DNA from: Acetobacteraceae bacterium B3987
Lineage (GTDB): Bacteria; Pseudomonadota; Alphaproteobacteria; Acetobacterales; Acetobacteraceae
Length of the DNA: 64,000 nt
NCBI GenBank assembly: GCA_026537415.1
Contig: JAFNMF010000030.1
Location: 308,749-372,748, forward strand
Reading direction: 5' to 3'
The position numbers were made by a program, and so were the translations under genes. Position 1 is the first letter of the stretch. Each line of letters starts with the position of its first letter. Shown here piece after piece: positions 54,169-63,967 of this stretch. The notes under the pieces are model-generated. The model searched no databases, had not been told where the DNA came from, and was given only the letters and a program-made list of their open reading frames with translations.

Positions 54169-54197
54169 TCTAGCACAGGAACAGGGGGGGCAGGCAA
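54169..54197 (-). promoter_or_regulatory. Promoter of ffs
   Basis: TTGCCT (54192-54197) and GCTAGA (54169-54174) are exactly 17 bp apart on the minus strand and predict a start near 54162, matching the RNA end. Confidence 0.6.
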
Positions 54198-54226
54198 GTC
54201 TTACTTTTGCCAATACCCCCAACCCG

Positions 54227-56050
54227 TTAGGGAGCAACCGCTCCCCCACCAGGGTGGCGTGGGTCTGCCACGCCATAGAACGGCCCCACCGTTTTCGAGG
54301 GAGACGCCTTACTGTCCAGCTTGGGGCCACCCACTAGAATGGCTTCCGTAATGCCCCACGGACGATGAGCAACAAAGTGGTAGCCCTCCTGCTCCAGCGT
54401 CTTTTGCACATCCGGACTCAAGGCCCCTGTTTCCATCTCCACATCACCGGGCTTCCACTGTTCATGCAGACGAGGCAGATCAACCGCCTGTGCCAAATCA
54501 AGCCCATAATCCACAACACCAAGCAGACTGGACAGCACGATAGTTGGGATACGAGAACCACCGGGGCTTCCCGTGACCATCACAACCCGCTTATCCCGGC
54601 TGATGATGGTTGGCGTCATGGAAGAAAGCGGTGTCTTACCCGGTGCGATGGCATTCGCCACAGAGCCGACAATGCCGAACATATTCGGCTCACCCGGCTT
54701 GATGGAAAAATCATCCATCTCATCATTCATCCAAATGCCGGTACGCCCGCCCATAACACCCGCACCGAACCAGCCATTCAGCGTATAGGTGGTGGACACT
54801 GCCATGCCACGGGAATCAATCGTGGAGAAATGAGTCGTCTCATGCTTCTCCGTAGCAGGTTCTGTCACAGGCTGTGCCGGACCGGGAGCAGGACGACCAA
54901 TCTGGAGCGTATCGGATGGCACAGCCTTATTGCTGGGCAGAGCAGCCCGAATCTGTGCTGCGTAAATCGGGTTCAGAAAATACGACACAGGATTGATGAC
55001 AAAGGCCGGATCACCAAGGTCCCGCCTATCAGAATAAGCATGACGCATGGCTTCCAGCTCCAGCTGGACAGCAGACGCACTATGCAGGCCAAGACTGCCC
55101 ATGTCGTAGCCGGAAAGGATGTTAAGTATCTCACACAGGGCCACACCACCCCCACTCGGTGGCGGAGCTGTTTCAATCTGATAGCCACGATACTGGCAGG
55201 TAATCGGCTTCATGAACCGAGGTTTATAGCTACGGAAGTCTGCTTCCGTCAGGAAGCCTCCACCCAGACGGGCAGCCCGGAGAATCTCTGCCGCAATAGG
55301 CCCACGATAGAAAGCATCTCTGCCATTCTTAGCGATCAACTCCAGTGACCGGGCCAAACCGGGCTGAATCAGCCGATCCCCCACCATAAGTTCACTGCCA
55401 TCAGGCCGCAGGAAAATGCCACGAGCATACTCATCCTGACGGAAATAGTCGGTCGATGTGTGCAAAAGCTCCACATCGCCTTCTTCCAACACGAAGCCAT
55501 CTCGTGCCAAGGCAATGGCCGGGGCCATGTCCTTTGCCCGGCTCAACCGCCCCCACCGTTTGCGAACAGCCTCCAGCCCAGCGACCGTCCCCGGTACAGC
55601 CACAGCCTTCCACCCCACTGTGGAAAGGCCCGGCTTCACATGTCTAGATTCATCCAGATACATATCGGGCTGGGACCGTAAAGGGGCATGTTCCCGGAAA
55701 TCAATAAACACGGCAGGCCCATGCGGTGGCCGCAGAGTCATGAATCCACCACCGCCAAGATTCCCAGCGGCTGGATAGACCACAGCCAAAGCATAACCAA
55801 CGGCTACGGCAGCATCGGCCGCATTGCCTCCTTCTCGCAGAATCTGCGCCCCCGCCTCGGAAGCCAAGTGCTGAGCGGAAACAACCATGCCCCTCTCCCC
55901 CTTTACCAACATGCCAGGGCGAGTGGTATCCGGCCCGTAGGCGAGAGGATCATGCGCTGCACTTAATGGTTCAGCATGGGAGAGGGAAACACTGCCAAGC
56001 AGCATCACCCCCAATGCCAGCCGGACAACCCGTTTACGCAGTGCCGTCAT
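54227..56050 (-). CDS. ggt: Gamma-glutamyltransferase
   Basis: This periplasmic enzyme cleaves glutathione and moves gamma-glutamyl groups. It is made as one chain that cuts itself. From the ATG at 56050 (AAGGA eight bases upstream) it has a signal peptide ending near LSHAEP. The catalytic threonine lies in KHETTHFSTIDSRGMAVSTT. Further marks are GGNAADAAVAVGYALAVVYP, NLGGGGFMTL and GSPGGSRIPT. Length 607 is normal. The gene follows map on the same strand by 28 bp, and the ffs promoter starts within 35 bp of its stop. Confidence 0.94.
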   Translation of the reverse strand: MTALRKRVVRLALGVMLLGSVSLSHAEPLSAAHDPLAYGPDTTRPGMLVKGERGMVVSAQHLASEAGAQILREGGNAADAAVAVGYALAVVYPAAGNLGGGGFMTLRPPHGPAVFIDFREHAPLRSQPDMYLDESRHVKPGLSTVGWKAVAVPGTVAGLEAVRKRWGRLSRAKDMAPAIALARDGFVLEEGDVELLHTSTDYFRQDEYARGIFLRPDGSELMVGDRLIQPGLARSLELIAKNGRDAFYRGPIAAEILRAARLGGGFLTEADFRSYKPRFMKPITCQYRGYQIETAPPPSGGGVALCEILNILSGYDMGSLGLHSASAVQLELEAMRHAYSDRRDLGDPAFVINPVSYFLNPIYAAQIRAALPSNKAVPSDTLQIGRPAPGPAQPVTEPATEKHETTHFSTIDSRGMAVSTTYTLNGWFGAGVMGGRTGIWMNDEMDDFSIKPGEPNMFGIVGSVANAIAPGKTPLSSMTPTIISRDKRVVMVTGSPGGSRIPTIVLSSLLGVVDYGLDLAQAVDLPRLHEQWKPGDVEMETGALSPDVQKTLEQEGYHFVAHRPWGITEAILVGGPKLDSKASPSKTVGPFYGVADPRHPGGGAVAP

Positions 56051-56078
56051 GGGTGTCTTCCTTTCAGCAGACTGTTTT

Positions 56079-56930
56079 TCAGAGAGAGTAAGGAGGTTTC
56101 GTGTAGCCACGAGGGGACAGGGTGAAGATTTCATACCCGTCCTCCGTCACGCCAAGCTGATGCTCAAACTGAGCAGACAGGGAGCGGTCCCGTGTTACGG
56201 CAGTCCAGTCATCAGCCAGCACCTTTACGTCCGGGCGACCAAGATTGAGCATCGGCTCGATAGTGAACACCATACCTGCCTTCAGCACAGTACCCTGACC
56301 GGGGCGGCCATAATGCAGAACACTCGGTGCCTCATGGAAATTGCGGCCAATACCGTGCCCGCAGAAGTCCCGCACAACACCAAGACGGTTCTTCTCAGCA
56401 AAACTCTGAATAGCATGACCAATATCGCCCAACGTAGCACCGGGGCGGACTTGCTCAATCCCCAGCATGAGGGCCTGATAAGTCAGGTCAATCAGCTTCT
56501 CAGCCTTACGAGGTGCCTTACCCACCACATACATGCGGGATGTATCGCCGTACCAGCCATTCAGGATGGATGTCACATCAATATTGAGGATGTCACCTTC
56601 CTGCAAACGACGGTCGCCGGGGATACCGTGGCAGACAACATGGTTGATGGAAATGCAGCAGGATTTCGGAAAGCCATGATAATTGAGAGGTGCCGGTATC
56701 GCACCATGCTCCAGCGTATAGTCATGCACGATCCTATCCAACTCACCCGTTGTAATACCGGGGCGGACATGCTCGGTAATCATATCCAGAGTGGCCGCAG
56801 CAAGCTGCCCGGCTGCCTTGAGATGTTTAAAATCGTCCGCTGTATAATGCTGGATGCTGCGCCCATCTTGAGAAGACATGAAGTACCGTAATCCCTGTTC
56901 TTGTCTGTGTAGTGTTATCGGCTCAGCCAT
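56079..56930 (-). CDS. map: Methionine aminopeptidase, type I
   Basis: It removes the initiator methionine from nascent proteins. Metal ligands lie in NIDVTSILNGWYGDTSRMY (two Asp), GHGIGRNFHE (His), IEPML (Glu) and AQFEHQLGVTEDG (Glu). HGAIPAPLNYHGFPKSCCIS and CHGIPGD are the family signatures. I used the ATG at 56930; one at 56879 (MSSQDGR) is also possible, and neither has a good ribosome site. Length about 283. It is upstream of ggt and downstream of the carboxypeptidase terminator. Confidence 0.93.
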   Translation of the reverse strand: MAEPITLHRQEQGLRYFMSSQDGRSIQHYTADDFKHLKAAGQLAAATLDMITEHVRPGITTGELDRIVHDYTLEHGAIPAPLNYHGFPKSCCISINHVVCHGIPGDRRLQEGDILNIDVTSILNGWYGDTSRMYVVGKAPRKAEKLIDLTYQALMLGIEQVRPGATLGDIGHAIQSFAEKNRLGVVRDFCGHGIGRNFHEAPSVLHYGRPGQGTVLKAGMVFTIEPMLNLGRPDVKVLADDWTAVTRDRSLSAQFEHQLGVTEDGYEIFTLSPRGYTKPPYSL

Positions 56931-57046
56931 AAGGCCAGAACGGCCCGCAGAATGCGCCCTGCCCTGCTCCAGCGCAAGACCCCGCAAACATGGCCAAGAA
57001 AACAGGCCCACCCTGTGCCGAAAATGACAAAACACCTACCGGACAG

Positions 57047-57080
57047 AAAAAAGCCCTTCCGGCGTCATGCACGAAAGGGC
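57047..57080 (-). terminator. Terminator of the carboxypeptidase gene
   Basis: On the minus strand GCCCTTTCG pairs with CGGAAGGGC (one G-U) and is followed by TTTTTT, 14 bp after the stop. Confidence 0.85.
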
Positions 57081-57094
57081 CTCCAGTCATACGG

Positions 57095-58087
57095 TCAGGA
57101 GCGATGATGCCCCCGGCGTGATGCCCATGAATGATGCAATCCACGAGGCGTACCGTGGGAGCGATAGGAGACCAGCATAACCCCCCGGCGCAGATGGGAC
57201 CGATGCACCCCACCACTACGACGGGCCATGGCATAGTAACGCCCCGGACGCTTAATCAACGGCAGCGGGTCCTGCCCAGAGGATGAAAAGCCCTCATCCA
57301 GCAGGGAGATCATCGTCTGATTCCGGCTCTCATTACTCGGAGCCCCCAGCACAACACCAATCAGCCGCACCTGCCCCTGCTGGGCCGAGCTGACAAGATT
57401 ATGGCCGGCTAGATCGGTATAGCCCGTCTTGAAACCATCAGCCCCCTGATACACCCCAAGAAGCGGATCATGATTGGGAATCATATGACGGCGGAACGGG
57501 AACTCCCGTACACCGAAATAATGGTAATACTGAGGGAAGTCCCGCATCAATGCCCGAGCCAACACAGAAAGGTCCCGGGCTGTGGTGACCTGATCGGGGT
57601 CCGGCAGGCCGGAGGCGTTGCGGAATGTCGTATGTGTCATGCCGAGCCGCCGTGCCTGCACGGTCATCAACGCAGCGAAACGAGTCTCATCCCCACCGCC
57701 AAGATACTCACCCAGCACACAGGCGGCATCATTGGCGGACTTGGTCACAAGTGCCAGAATAGCCTGCTCTACAGCCAAATGCGTCCCCGGGCGCATACCC
57801 AGCTTGGACGGTGCCTGTGTAGAGGCATGAATAGAAACCGGCATACTGTCCTGAAGGGTGATGCTGCCACGTTCCAACGCTTGGAACGTCATATACAACG
57901 TCATCATTTTCGTCAGGGAGGCAGGGTAACGCTGGAGATCGGCATCCGATTCAGACAGCACAGCCCCCGTCCGGGCATTAATAACCAGAGAAGAGATATG
58001 ACCAGCAAATTGCGCCCGTGCCGTACCGGAGAAAGCAGCCAGAGCGACCACACACGAAAACAGAGTACGACTGAAAAACGGGCGCAT
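57095..58087 (-). CDS. D-alanyl-D-alanine carboxypeptidase (S11, DacA-like)
   Basis: This penicillin-binding enzyme trims the last D-Ala of peptidoglycan stem peptides. A signal peptide ends near GTARA-Q. The three active-site motifs are SLTK (Ser57, Lys60), SAN (117-119) and KTG (220-222). At 330 residues it is shorter than DacA/DacC (about 400). It may lack the membrane-anchoring C-terminal domain, ending instead in an Arg/His/Gly-rich tail, RGVMLVSYRSHGTPRGLHH. It is monocistronic, with its own terminator. The catalytic call is firm; which Dac paralogue is not. Confidence 0.92.
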   Translation of the reverse strand: MRPFFSRTLFSCVVALAAFSGTARAQFAGHISSLVINARTGAVLSESDADLQRYPASLTKMMTLYMTFQALERGSITLQDSMPVSIHASTQAPSKLGMRPGTHLAVEQAILALVTKSANDAACVLGEYLGGGDETRFAALMTVQARRLGMTHTTFRNASGLPDPDQVTTARDLSVLARALMRDFPQYYHYFGVREFPFRRHMIPNHDPLLGVYQGADGFKTGYTDLAGHNLVSSAQQGQVRLIGVVLGAPSNESRNQTMISLLDEGFSSSGQDPLPLIKRPGRYYAMARRSGGVHRSHLRRGVMLVSYRSHGTPRGLHHSWASRRGHHRS

Positions 58088-58413
58088 CAGATGGAAATAT
58101 CCTCAGTTTGGCAGGAATCCACAAAAAATCAGGAACCGTGAGAGCTTAATCTTCCACCCCCGATCCTGTCCACAATTTTCCGCCCTTCATACCCGATACT
58201 ATCCCACCCAATTTAATGGAGTAAAAACCTTCCTATCACAAAACTGTTACGAATTAGACGGGTAAAACAAGAGCAACCGGCAGAAAAACGCCACATTCCA
58301 TCCCAAAAACACTTAAAAAATAGGGCAATATTGCAGTACCATCACCATAGGATTCCTATATTTTCCTGCTACACTGCGAGTCGTATTTGTAAATAAATCA
58401 GGAGAATTCCCCC
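58088..58413. other. AT-rich divergent region, carboxypeptidase gene / clpS
   Basis: This 326-bp stretch has no gene. Near clpS lie a TTGCAG at 58331 and a small palindrome ATAGGA-T-TCCTAT (58347-58359), about 50 bp before the start codon. No consensus promoter stands out. Confidence 0.5.
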
Positions 58414-58794
58414 ATGCAGCGTAGGCCATATGCCATAGTACATGGGCACACCATGGCCTCTGTTATGGACGATATCAGTACCACCCTCCCCAGCCATGCT
58501 GCACGAGAAGATACCCTTACCTTCCAAAAAACGGAATTCGCCTACCCTTCCATGTACAGAGTCGTTCTTCTGAACGATGATTACACCCCCATGGATTTCG
58601 TGGTCTTCGTGCTGGAACAATTTTTCGACAAATCTCCAGCCGAGGCTCAAGCCATCATGCTGGAGGTCCATAACCGTGGCAGCGGAGTTTGTGGGGTATT
58701 TACCTACGAAATTGCCGAAACCAAGGTAGGGCAGGTAATGGACCTCGCCCAGAAGAACCAACACCCCCTCCAATGCACCCTTGAGAAAGCCTAA
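58414..58794 (+). CDS. clpS: ATP-dependent Clp protease adapter ClpS
   Basis: ClpS hands N-degron substrates to ClpAP. The core reads [24 protein letters not shown], with the DDYTPM substrate pocket, then [25 protein letters not shown]. The N-terminal 45 residues are variable, as usual. AGGAG nine bases upstream supports the ATG; in-frame ATGs at about 58453 and 58465 are alternatives. Length 126. It is followed by clpA, 85 bp away. Confidence 0.95.
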   Translation: MQRRPYAIVHGHTMASVMDDISTTLPSHAAREDTLTFQKTEFAYPSMYRVVLLNDDYTPMDFVVFVLEQFFDKSPAEAQAIMLEVHNRGSGVCGVFTYEIAETKVGQVMDLAQKNQHPLQCTLEKA

Positions 58795-58879
58795 AACCAT
58801 CGCCACTTAACAGGGACTGACAGATTTCTGTATCGCCATTTCATGATTCTGACATTCCTTCATGGCACAAGGAGCGCCT

Positions 58880-61210
58880 ATGTTGTCTTCCACACTCGAA
58901 CAGACGCTTCAGCGTGCGCTCATTCTAGCAGATCAGAATCATCACGAATTCATCACGCTGGAACATCTTCTTTTCGCCCTGTGTGATGACCGGGATGCCA
59001 TGGCAGTCTTTGCTGCTTGCCGGACCGATCTTGGACTGCTCCGACAGGATGTTGACCATTTTCTCTCGCATGAGCAGCAGGCCATCATCCGCCCCGAGCT
59101 GAATGATGCTCCCCAGCCGACGGCGGCCTTCCAAAGAGTGATCCAACGGGCGGCCGTCCATATCCAAAGTGCTGGGCAAGCCATCATGACCGGGGCACAT
59201 GTCCTAATTTCCATGTTCGCCGAGAAGGAAAGCCACGCTGTGTTTTTCCTCCATCAGCGGGGCCTCACACGGTTGAACGCCATCCACGCCATACAGCATG
59301 ATGACATAGCCACTACTCCGCAGCAGGCGGACACTGCCAGACGCAAAACCAAAACACCCCGCAAGGAAGGTAATGACAGCGGCGAAACTGCCGAGACCGA
59401 TACGAAAGACGCTCTACAGACTTACTGCACGGACCTCAATGAGCGAGCCCGTCATGACAAGATCGACCCCCTCATCGGCCGAGAAAAAGAGGTGGAACGT
59501 GTCGTCCAGATTCTGTGCCGCCGGACCAAAAACAATCCCCTTCTGGTCGGCGACCCCGGTGTCGGCAAGACAGCCATCGCTGAGGGTCTAGCCCAGAGAA
59601 TCGTAAAGGGTAAGGTCCCTGCCATACTGGCCGATGCTCGGCTCTACAGTCTGGACCTTGGTGCCCTGCTGGCCGGAACACGCTACCGTGGCGATTTTGA
59701 GGAACGTCTCAAAGCCATTATGAGCGAGCTGGAGCAAAATCCCGGCAGTCTACTTTTCATTGATGAAATCCACATGCTCATCGGTGCCGGGGCTACGACC
59801 AATGGGTCCATGGATGCTTCCAATCTTCTCAAGCCCGCTCTAGCAGCTGGGAAGCTGCACTGCATCGGCTCCACCACCTATCAGGAATACCGGCGGCATT
59901 TCGAGAAGGATCATGCCCTGACCCGGCGTTTCCAGAAGATTGATGTCACTGAGCCATCGCAGGCTGATGCAATCCGTATTCTGCGAGGCCTGAAAGAGCG
60001 GTACGAGGAACACCACAATATCCGCTTCACCGACCCGGCCATTCGCAGTGCTGTGGAGCTTTCCGTCCGTTACATTCACGACCGCAAGCTGCCCGACAAA
60101 GCCATTGATGTCATTGACGAAGCCGGAGCGGCCTGCCGCCTTCTGCCTGATAGCCGCAAGCGGCGCACAATTGGCACCCGTGATATTGAGGCCACAATAT
60201 CCCGTATTGCCCATATTCCACCCCGTCATCTCTCTACGAATGACCGCACATCCATACGCCACCTACCGGCAGACCTACGCAAGGCTGTTTTTGGTCAGGA
60301 TGAAGCACTGGATGCACTCTCCTCAGCGGTCATGTTGTCCCGAGCCGGATTGCGTGATGCAGAAAAGACCATCGGCAGTTATCTATTCTCCGGTCCCACA
60401 GGGGTTGGAAAAACAGAAGCAGCCCGGCAATTGGCCCAATCACTGGGCATCAAGCTGATTCGCTTTGATATGTCCGAATATATGGAAGCTCATTCCATTT
60501 CCCGATTAATCGGCACACCCCCGGGCTATGTCGGATTTGAACAAGGTGGCCTACTGACCAGTGCCATCGACCAGACGCCCCATGCCGTTCTACTGTTGGA
60601 TGAAATTGAGAAAGCCCATCCAGACCTTTTCAACATTCTGCTTCAGGTCATGGATCACGGCAAGCTGACGGACAATACCGGCAAGACGGTGGATTTCCGC
60701 AATGTCATTCTCATCATGACCAGTAATGCCGGGGCCAGTGACCTCTCCAAGGAGGCTATCGGCTTCGCGCGTTCGGCCCGGTCTGGCGATGATGAAGAAG
60801 CTATCAGGCGGCTTTTCTCACCGGAGTTCCGGAACCGGCTGGATGCCATCATTCCCTTTGCGCCACTAACTCCAGCAGTTGTTACCCATGTGGTGGAAAA
60901 ATTCTTGGCCCAGCTGACCACAATGCTGGCCGCCAAGAATGTCTCCCTGCACCTCACAGCTGCCGCTAAAGCGTGGCTGGCCGAGCGAGGTTATGATAAA
61001 TCCAACGGGGCACGCCCGCTGGGACGCCTGATTCAGAATCACATCAAAAAACCACTGGCGGAAGAAATCCTCTTCGGCAAGCTGATGGAAGGCGGTACGG
61101 TCAAAATCGGCGCACGTGACGGCCAACTGACCTTCACCATCTCTGCCTCTACGGAAATGCCCTCTCCTAAGAAAGGGCATAAACGCGCTGGAACACTGGC
61201 CCCAGCTTAA
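58880..61210 (+). CDS. clpA: ATP-dependent Clp protease ATPase subunit ClpA
   Basis: ClpA unfolds proteins for ClpP. The ATG at 58880 is chosen because AGGAG lies five bases before it; the ATG at 58862 precedes that site. An N-domain opens with [22 protein letters not shown]. The two AAA+ modules have Walker [16 protein letters not shown] and [15 protein letters not shown]. Walker B FIDEIH and [10 protein letters not shown], and the D2 sensor region, are in place. A linker of about 40 residues with Lys/Thr/Glu is normal. Length 776. It is encoded with clpS, so the adapter and ATPase are co-regulated. Confidence 0.96.
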   Translation: MLSSTLEQTLQRALILADQNHHEFITLEHLLFALCDDRDAMAVFAACRTDLGLLRQDVDHFLSHEQQAIIRPELNDAPQPTAAFQRVIQRAAVHIQSAGQAIMTGAHVLISMFAEKESHAVFFLHQRGLTRLNAIHAIQHDDIATTPQQADTARRKTKTPRKEGNDSGETAETDTKDALQTYCTDLNERARHDKIDPLIGREKEVERVVQILCRRTKNNPLLVGDPGVGKTAIAEGLAQRIVKGKVPAILADARLYSLDLGALLAGTRYRGDFEERLKAIMSELEQNPGSLLFIDEIHMLIGAGATTNGSMDASNLLKPALAAGKLHCIGSTTYQEYRRHFEKDHALTRRFQKIDVTEPSQADAIRILRGLKERYEEHHNIRFTDPAIRSAVELSVRYIHDRKLPDKAIDVIDEAGAACRLLPDSRKRRTIGTRDIEATISRIAHIPPRHLSTNDRTSIRHLPADLRKAVFGQDEALDALSSAVMLSRAGLRDAEKTIGSYLFSGPTGVGKTEAARQLAQSLGIKLIRFDMSEYMEAHSISRLIGTPPGYVGFEQGGLLTSAIDQTPHAVLLLDEIEKAHPDLFNILLQVMDHGKLTDNTGKTVDFRNVILIMTSNAGASDLSKEAIGFARSARSGDDEEAIRRLFSPEFRNRLDAIIPFAPLTPAVVTHVVEKFLAQLTTMLAAKNVSLHLTAAAKAWLAERGYDKSNGARPLGRLIQNHIKKPLAEEILFGKLMEGGTVKIGARDGQLTFTISASTEMPSPKKGHKRAGTLAPA

Positions 61211-61228
61211 TGCCGGGGCACAGTCACC

Positions 61229-61726
61229 TTATTCGTAACGCTGGCCGTTCACGCTAACATACCCGGCCCACGGCCAGCGGCGGCTTGTGCCATGATGGGT
61301 CCAGTCCAGCCCCTGCCGACTGGGACCATCATAATAATAACGCCCCTGTACCTCGACCTGATCCCCGACCTTTACCCACGGCCATGATGGTGCCTTCATC
61401 TCATCAAGGTTAGACACCACACGGATGGGCTGACCTCCAGCTACGGACATCAGAAAATAGCCATGCATGCCACTCCGGCTACGGCGTGCCCGATAGACTT
61501 TTACTACGCTCCCGCAGACATGCTCCGGTAGGTCCAGATGCTGACCATAAGGCACCTGCCTATGAGAAAACTGCCGAGCATACCTCGCCTGATCCCTCAC
61601 AAACTGTGCATTATCACACTGGGCTGGCATCGTCGCCTCAGCCCTTGCTTGGTGGCTCAACGCCACAGTACCAAAGAAGGCCGCTAGCAGACCCGCTCTT
61701 AGCATAACCGGATGAAAAAACCGCAT
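61229..61726 (-). CDS. DUF3465-like exported protein
   Basis: The 165-residue product has a signal peptide (LRAGLLAAFFGTVALSHQARA). The mature part matches the DUF3465 pattern: HVCGSVVKVYRARRSRSGMHGYFL, VSNLDEMKAP, KVGDQVEVQGRYYYDG and GLDWTHHGTSRRWPWAGYVSVNG. The function of this family is unknown to me. The start at 61726 has GGAG five bases upstream. It faces clpA, ending only 18 bp from that gene's stop, and is divergent from the phosphodiesterase. Confidence 0.72.
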   Translation of the reverse strand: MRFFHPVMLRAGLLAAFFGTVALSHQARAEATMPAQCDNAQFVRDQARYARQFSHRQVPYGQHLDLPEHVCGSVVKVYRARRSRSGMHGYFLMSVAGGQPIRVVSNLDEMKAPSWPWVKVGDQVEVQGRYYYDGPSRQGLDWTHHGTSRRWPWAGYVSVNGQRYE

Positions 61727-61907
61727 ATCATCTCCCTTTCCTCCCCCTTCCCCCACGGGCGAGGCAGGAGTATCCTTGAGGGGTTTCATCATTACTGGAA
61801 CTACAGCCAGACGTGATTTTCATCCATTACCGGATGTCCCCCTAACGGCTCAACCATATTCATGGCCGGGCACTCCATCACCACCTTATGACAGGGAGGA
61901 AAAGACC

Positions 61908-62927
61908 ATGCCCCTACATCACCTACAAACACTCCGTGACCGGCTGAAGACAACACGGAGAGGAACCAAAGAAACTCCCGTAACCTTTACAGACAGCCAT
62001 CCGGTTTTCGAGATTGTGGCTCTTGGTGTGCGGAGTGGTGTGGCTGATGGCAATCTTTCCTCCTATCTGATTCGTCCTCTAGGCACGAATGAGGCCGTCA
62101 TCTGTGATGCGGGAACTCTGGGACATGGGCTGAAACGTGCCGAGGCCCGGGGCGTTCTGGATGATATTCCCATCATGCCGGATTCCACACTTGGCCGAGC
62201 TGGCCATGTTCTCAAGCAGACTGTCCGGGCCTATCTCATCAGCCATGCTCACCTCGATCATGTAGCTGGGCTGGTTCTCTCCTCGCCTGAAGATACACCC
62301 AAACCTATCTATGCCCTGCCAGAAACAAACACCCTTCTGGCTGAACATCTCTTCAATGGCCGTATCTGGGGTTCCATGGGGGATAAAGGACCTGAACCCC
62401 GCATCGGAAAATACAACTATAAGGACATGGAAGCAGGGAAGAGCCAGAGCATTGAGGGTAGCGGACTGGAGGTTACGGCTTGGCCTCTCAGCCATGCCAG
62501 CACGACGTCCACGGCTTTCCTGATTCAGCATCATGGACAGGCCATTCTCTATTTGGGTGACACACAGGCAGACCAACCGGATGGACCGCAAAACCTCCAG
62601 AAACTCTGGAAGGCCATTGCGCCTCTGGTGCAGGAAAAAAAGCTGCACACTATCATTATGGGTGTAACCTATCCGGATGCTCAGCCAGAAAATGCTCTAT
62701 GTGGCCAGCTTCGCCCTAAAGACCTACTGCAGAGCCTACGGGATCTGGGGCATATTTGTGGTGGGCGACACCATATTCGTGGGCTGCGAGTTCTTGTCAG
62801 CCATGTGAAAGAGACGTTCCATGAAGGCGGCGACCCTGTGCAGCAGCTTTATCGGGAACTTCAGGATGGGAATGATATTGGTATTCATTTCATGATGGCA
62901 GAGCAAAGCGCACGCTATCTTGTCTGA
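61908..62927 (+). CDS. Class II 3',5'-cyclic-nucleotide phosphodiesterase
   Basis: This metallo-beta-lactamase-fold enzyme would hydrolyse cAMP or cGMP. From the ATG at 61908 (GGAGG eight bases upstream) it has 339 residues. The metal motif SHAHLDHVAGL lies at about 112-122. Further conserved parts are PLSHASTTSTAFLIQ, ILYLGDTQADQPDG, and the late VSHVKETFHEGGDPVQQ. That resembles the PDE1/CpdP class II rather than CpdA (calcineurin-like). It sits next to two exported proteins, and no signal peptide is seen. Activity is inferred. Confidence 0.85.
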   Translation: MPLHHLQTLRDRLKTTRRGTKETPVTFTDSHPVFEIVALGVRSGVADGNLSSYLIRPLGTNEAVICDAGTLGHGLKRAEARGVLDDIPIMPDSTLGRAGHVLKQTVRAYLISHAHLDHVAGLVLSSPEDTPKPIYALPETNTLLAEHLFNGRIWGSMGDKGPEPRIGKYNYKDMEAGKSQSIEGSGLEVTAWPLSHASTTSTAFLIQHHGQAILYLGDTQADQPDGPQNLQKLWKAIAPLVQEKKLHTIIMGVTYPDAQPENALCGQLRPKDLLQSLRDLGHICGGRHHIRGLRVLVSHVKETFHEGGDPVQQLYRELQDGNDIGIHFMMAEQSARYLV

Positions 62928-62949
62928 CGGGTATAATCACAACAGCCTG

Positions 62950-63897
62950 ATGAAGCGGCGGACCTTCCTCACTGGCCTCGGTGTGGGAGGTCTCACTTTT
63001 TCCGGCCCATCTCTAGCAAGAGAGGGCAGACATCATCATGCACGAACCAAACAACAGTTCCCACCTCATGGGCACACGGCCACCACTGCACCGCCATCTG
63101 ATGCGCCCGCTCTCAGTGCGCTATCAGACACAACACGTCAGCAGATTACCCAACTTGTCAGCATAGCACCTCACAAATCACGACAAGAACGCATTATGCT
63201 GATTTCACAATCCATAAAGGGCACGCCCTATCTGGCCCAGCCACTTATTGGCTCAGCCAGCACTGCGGAAGAACTCATTCTTTCATGGCGAGGTGTAAAC
63301 TGCATGACCTTTGTGGAAATCATTCTGGCCGCCAGTCAGAGCCTTAACGTGGAGCAATTTATCCACGCACTGATTGCCACACGTTACAGTCACCATCATG
63401 TCAGCTTTACAGAAAGACGGCATTTTCTAAGTGACTGGTTACATGGCTCGCCTGTTCTCTGTCGTGATCTCAGTCCCAAATTTTCTTATGCGCAGCGAGT
63501 TGAGAAAACACTGAACCTGAAACTTTCTTCCTCCAGTAGCCCAGAATCCCTTCACTCGACCGAAAGGCCTCATACCGAGCCAGAGAAAATCCAAGATCGT
63601 TATGTACCGGGTATTCCATTAAAGAAACGATTCATAACTTATCTGCCAACACATCCATTTCTTGATGATTTACAGGCTGGTGGTGTTCGCAAAATCGTAA
63701 AAACAGGCGATGTTATCGGTATTTACAGCCCTCTACCGGGGCTGGATGTTTTTCATATTGGGTTTGCGATATGGCATGGCAAAAATTTGCTTTTCCGCAA
63801 TGCGTCGTCACTGACTGAGCATCGCTACGTCGTGGACACACCTCTTGAGCATTATCTACGGGAACGCCGAGGGGTCGTCATATACCGCCCCCGTTAG
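62950..63897 (+). CDS. Tat-exported DUF1460 protein, amidase-like
   Basis: From the ATG at 62950 it opens with a twin-arginine signal, MKRRTFLTGLGVGGLTFSG. A His/Thr-rich stretch follows. The domain from about residue 90 has the DUF1460 pattern: GTPYLAQPL, WRGVNCMTFVEIILAAS (cysteine nucleophile), RYSHHHVSFTERRHFLSDWL and the late HIGFAIWHGKNLLFRNASS (His). The family is an NlpC/P60-like group with a cell-wall amidase role in some members. It starts 22 bp after the phosphodiesterase, so the two are co-transcribed. An upstream TTG in the same frame is unlikely. Length 315. Confidence 0.8.
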   Translation: MKRRTFLTGLGVGGLTFSGPSLAREGRHHHARTKQQFPPHGHTATTAPPSDAPALSALSDTTRQQITQLVSIAPHKSRQERIMLISQSIKGTPYLAQPLIGSASTAEELILSWRGVNCMTFVEIILAASQSLNVEQFIHALIATRYSHHHVSFTERRHFLSDWLHGSPVLCRDLSPKFSYAQRVEKTLNLKLSSSSSPESLHSTERPHTEPEKIQDRYVPGIPLKKRFITYLPTHPFLDDLQAGGVRKIVKTGDVIGIYSPLPGLDVFHIGFAIWHGKNLLFRNASSLTEHRYVVDTPLEHYLRERRGVVIYRPR

Positions 63898-63967
63898 AGA
63901 TTAGCGGGATCACGAGACGCATATCTGAGGTGGTATGACGTGATTTATATGTAAGGGGGGGGTAATT

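Noticed and set aside
54365-55348. 327-codon plus-strand frame inside ggt
   Set aside because: Antisense shadow; no motif, no ribosome site.
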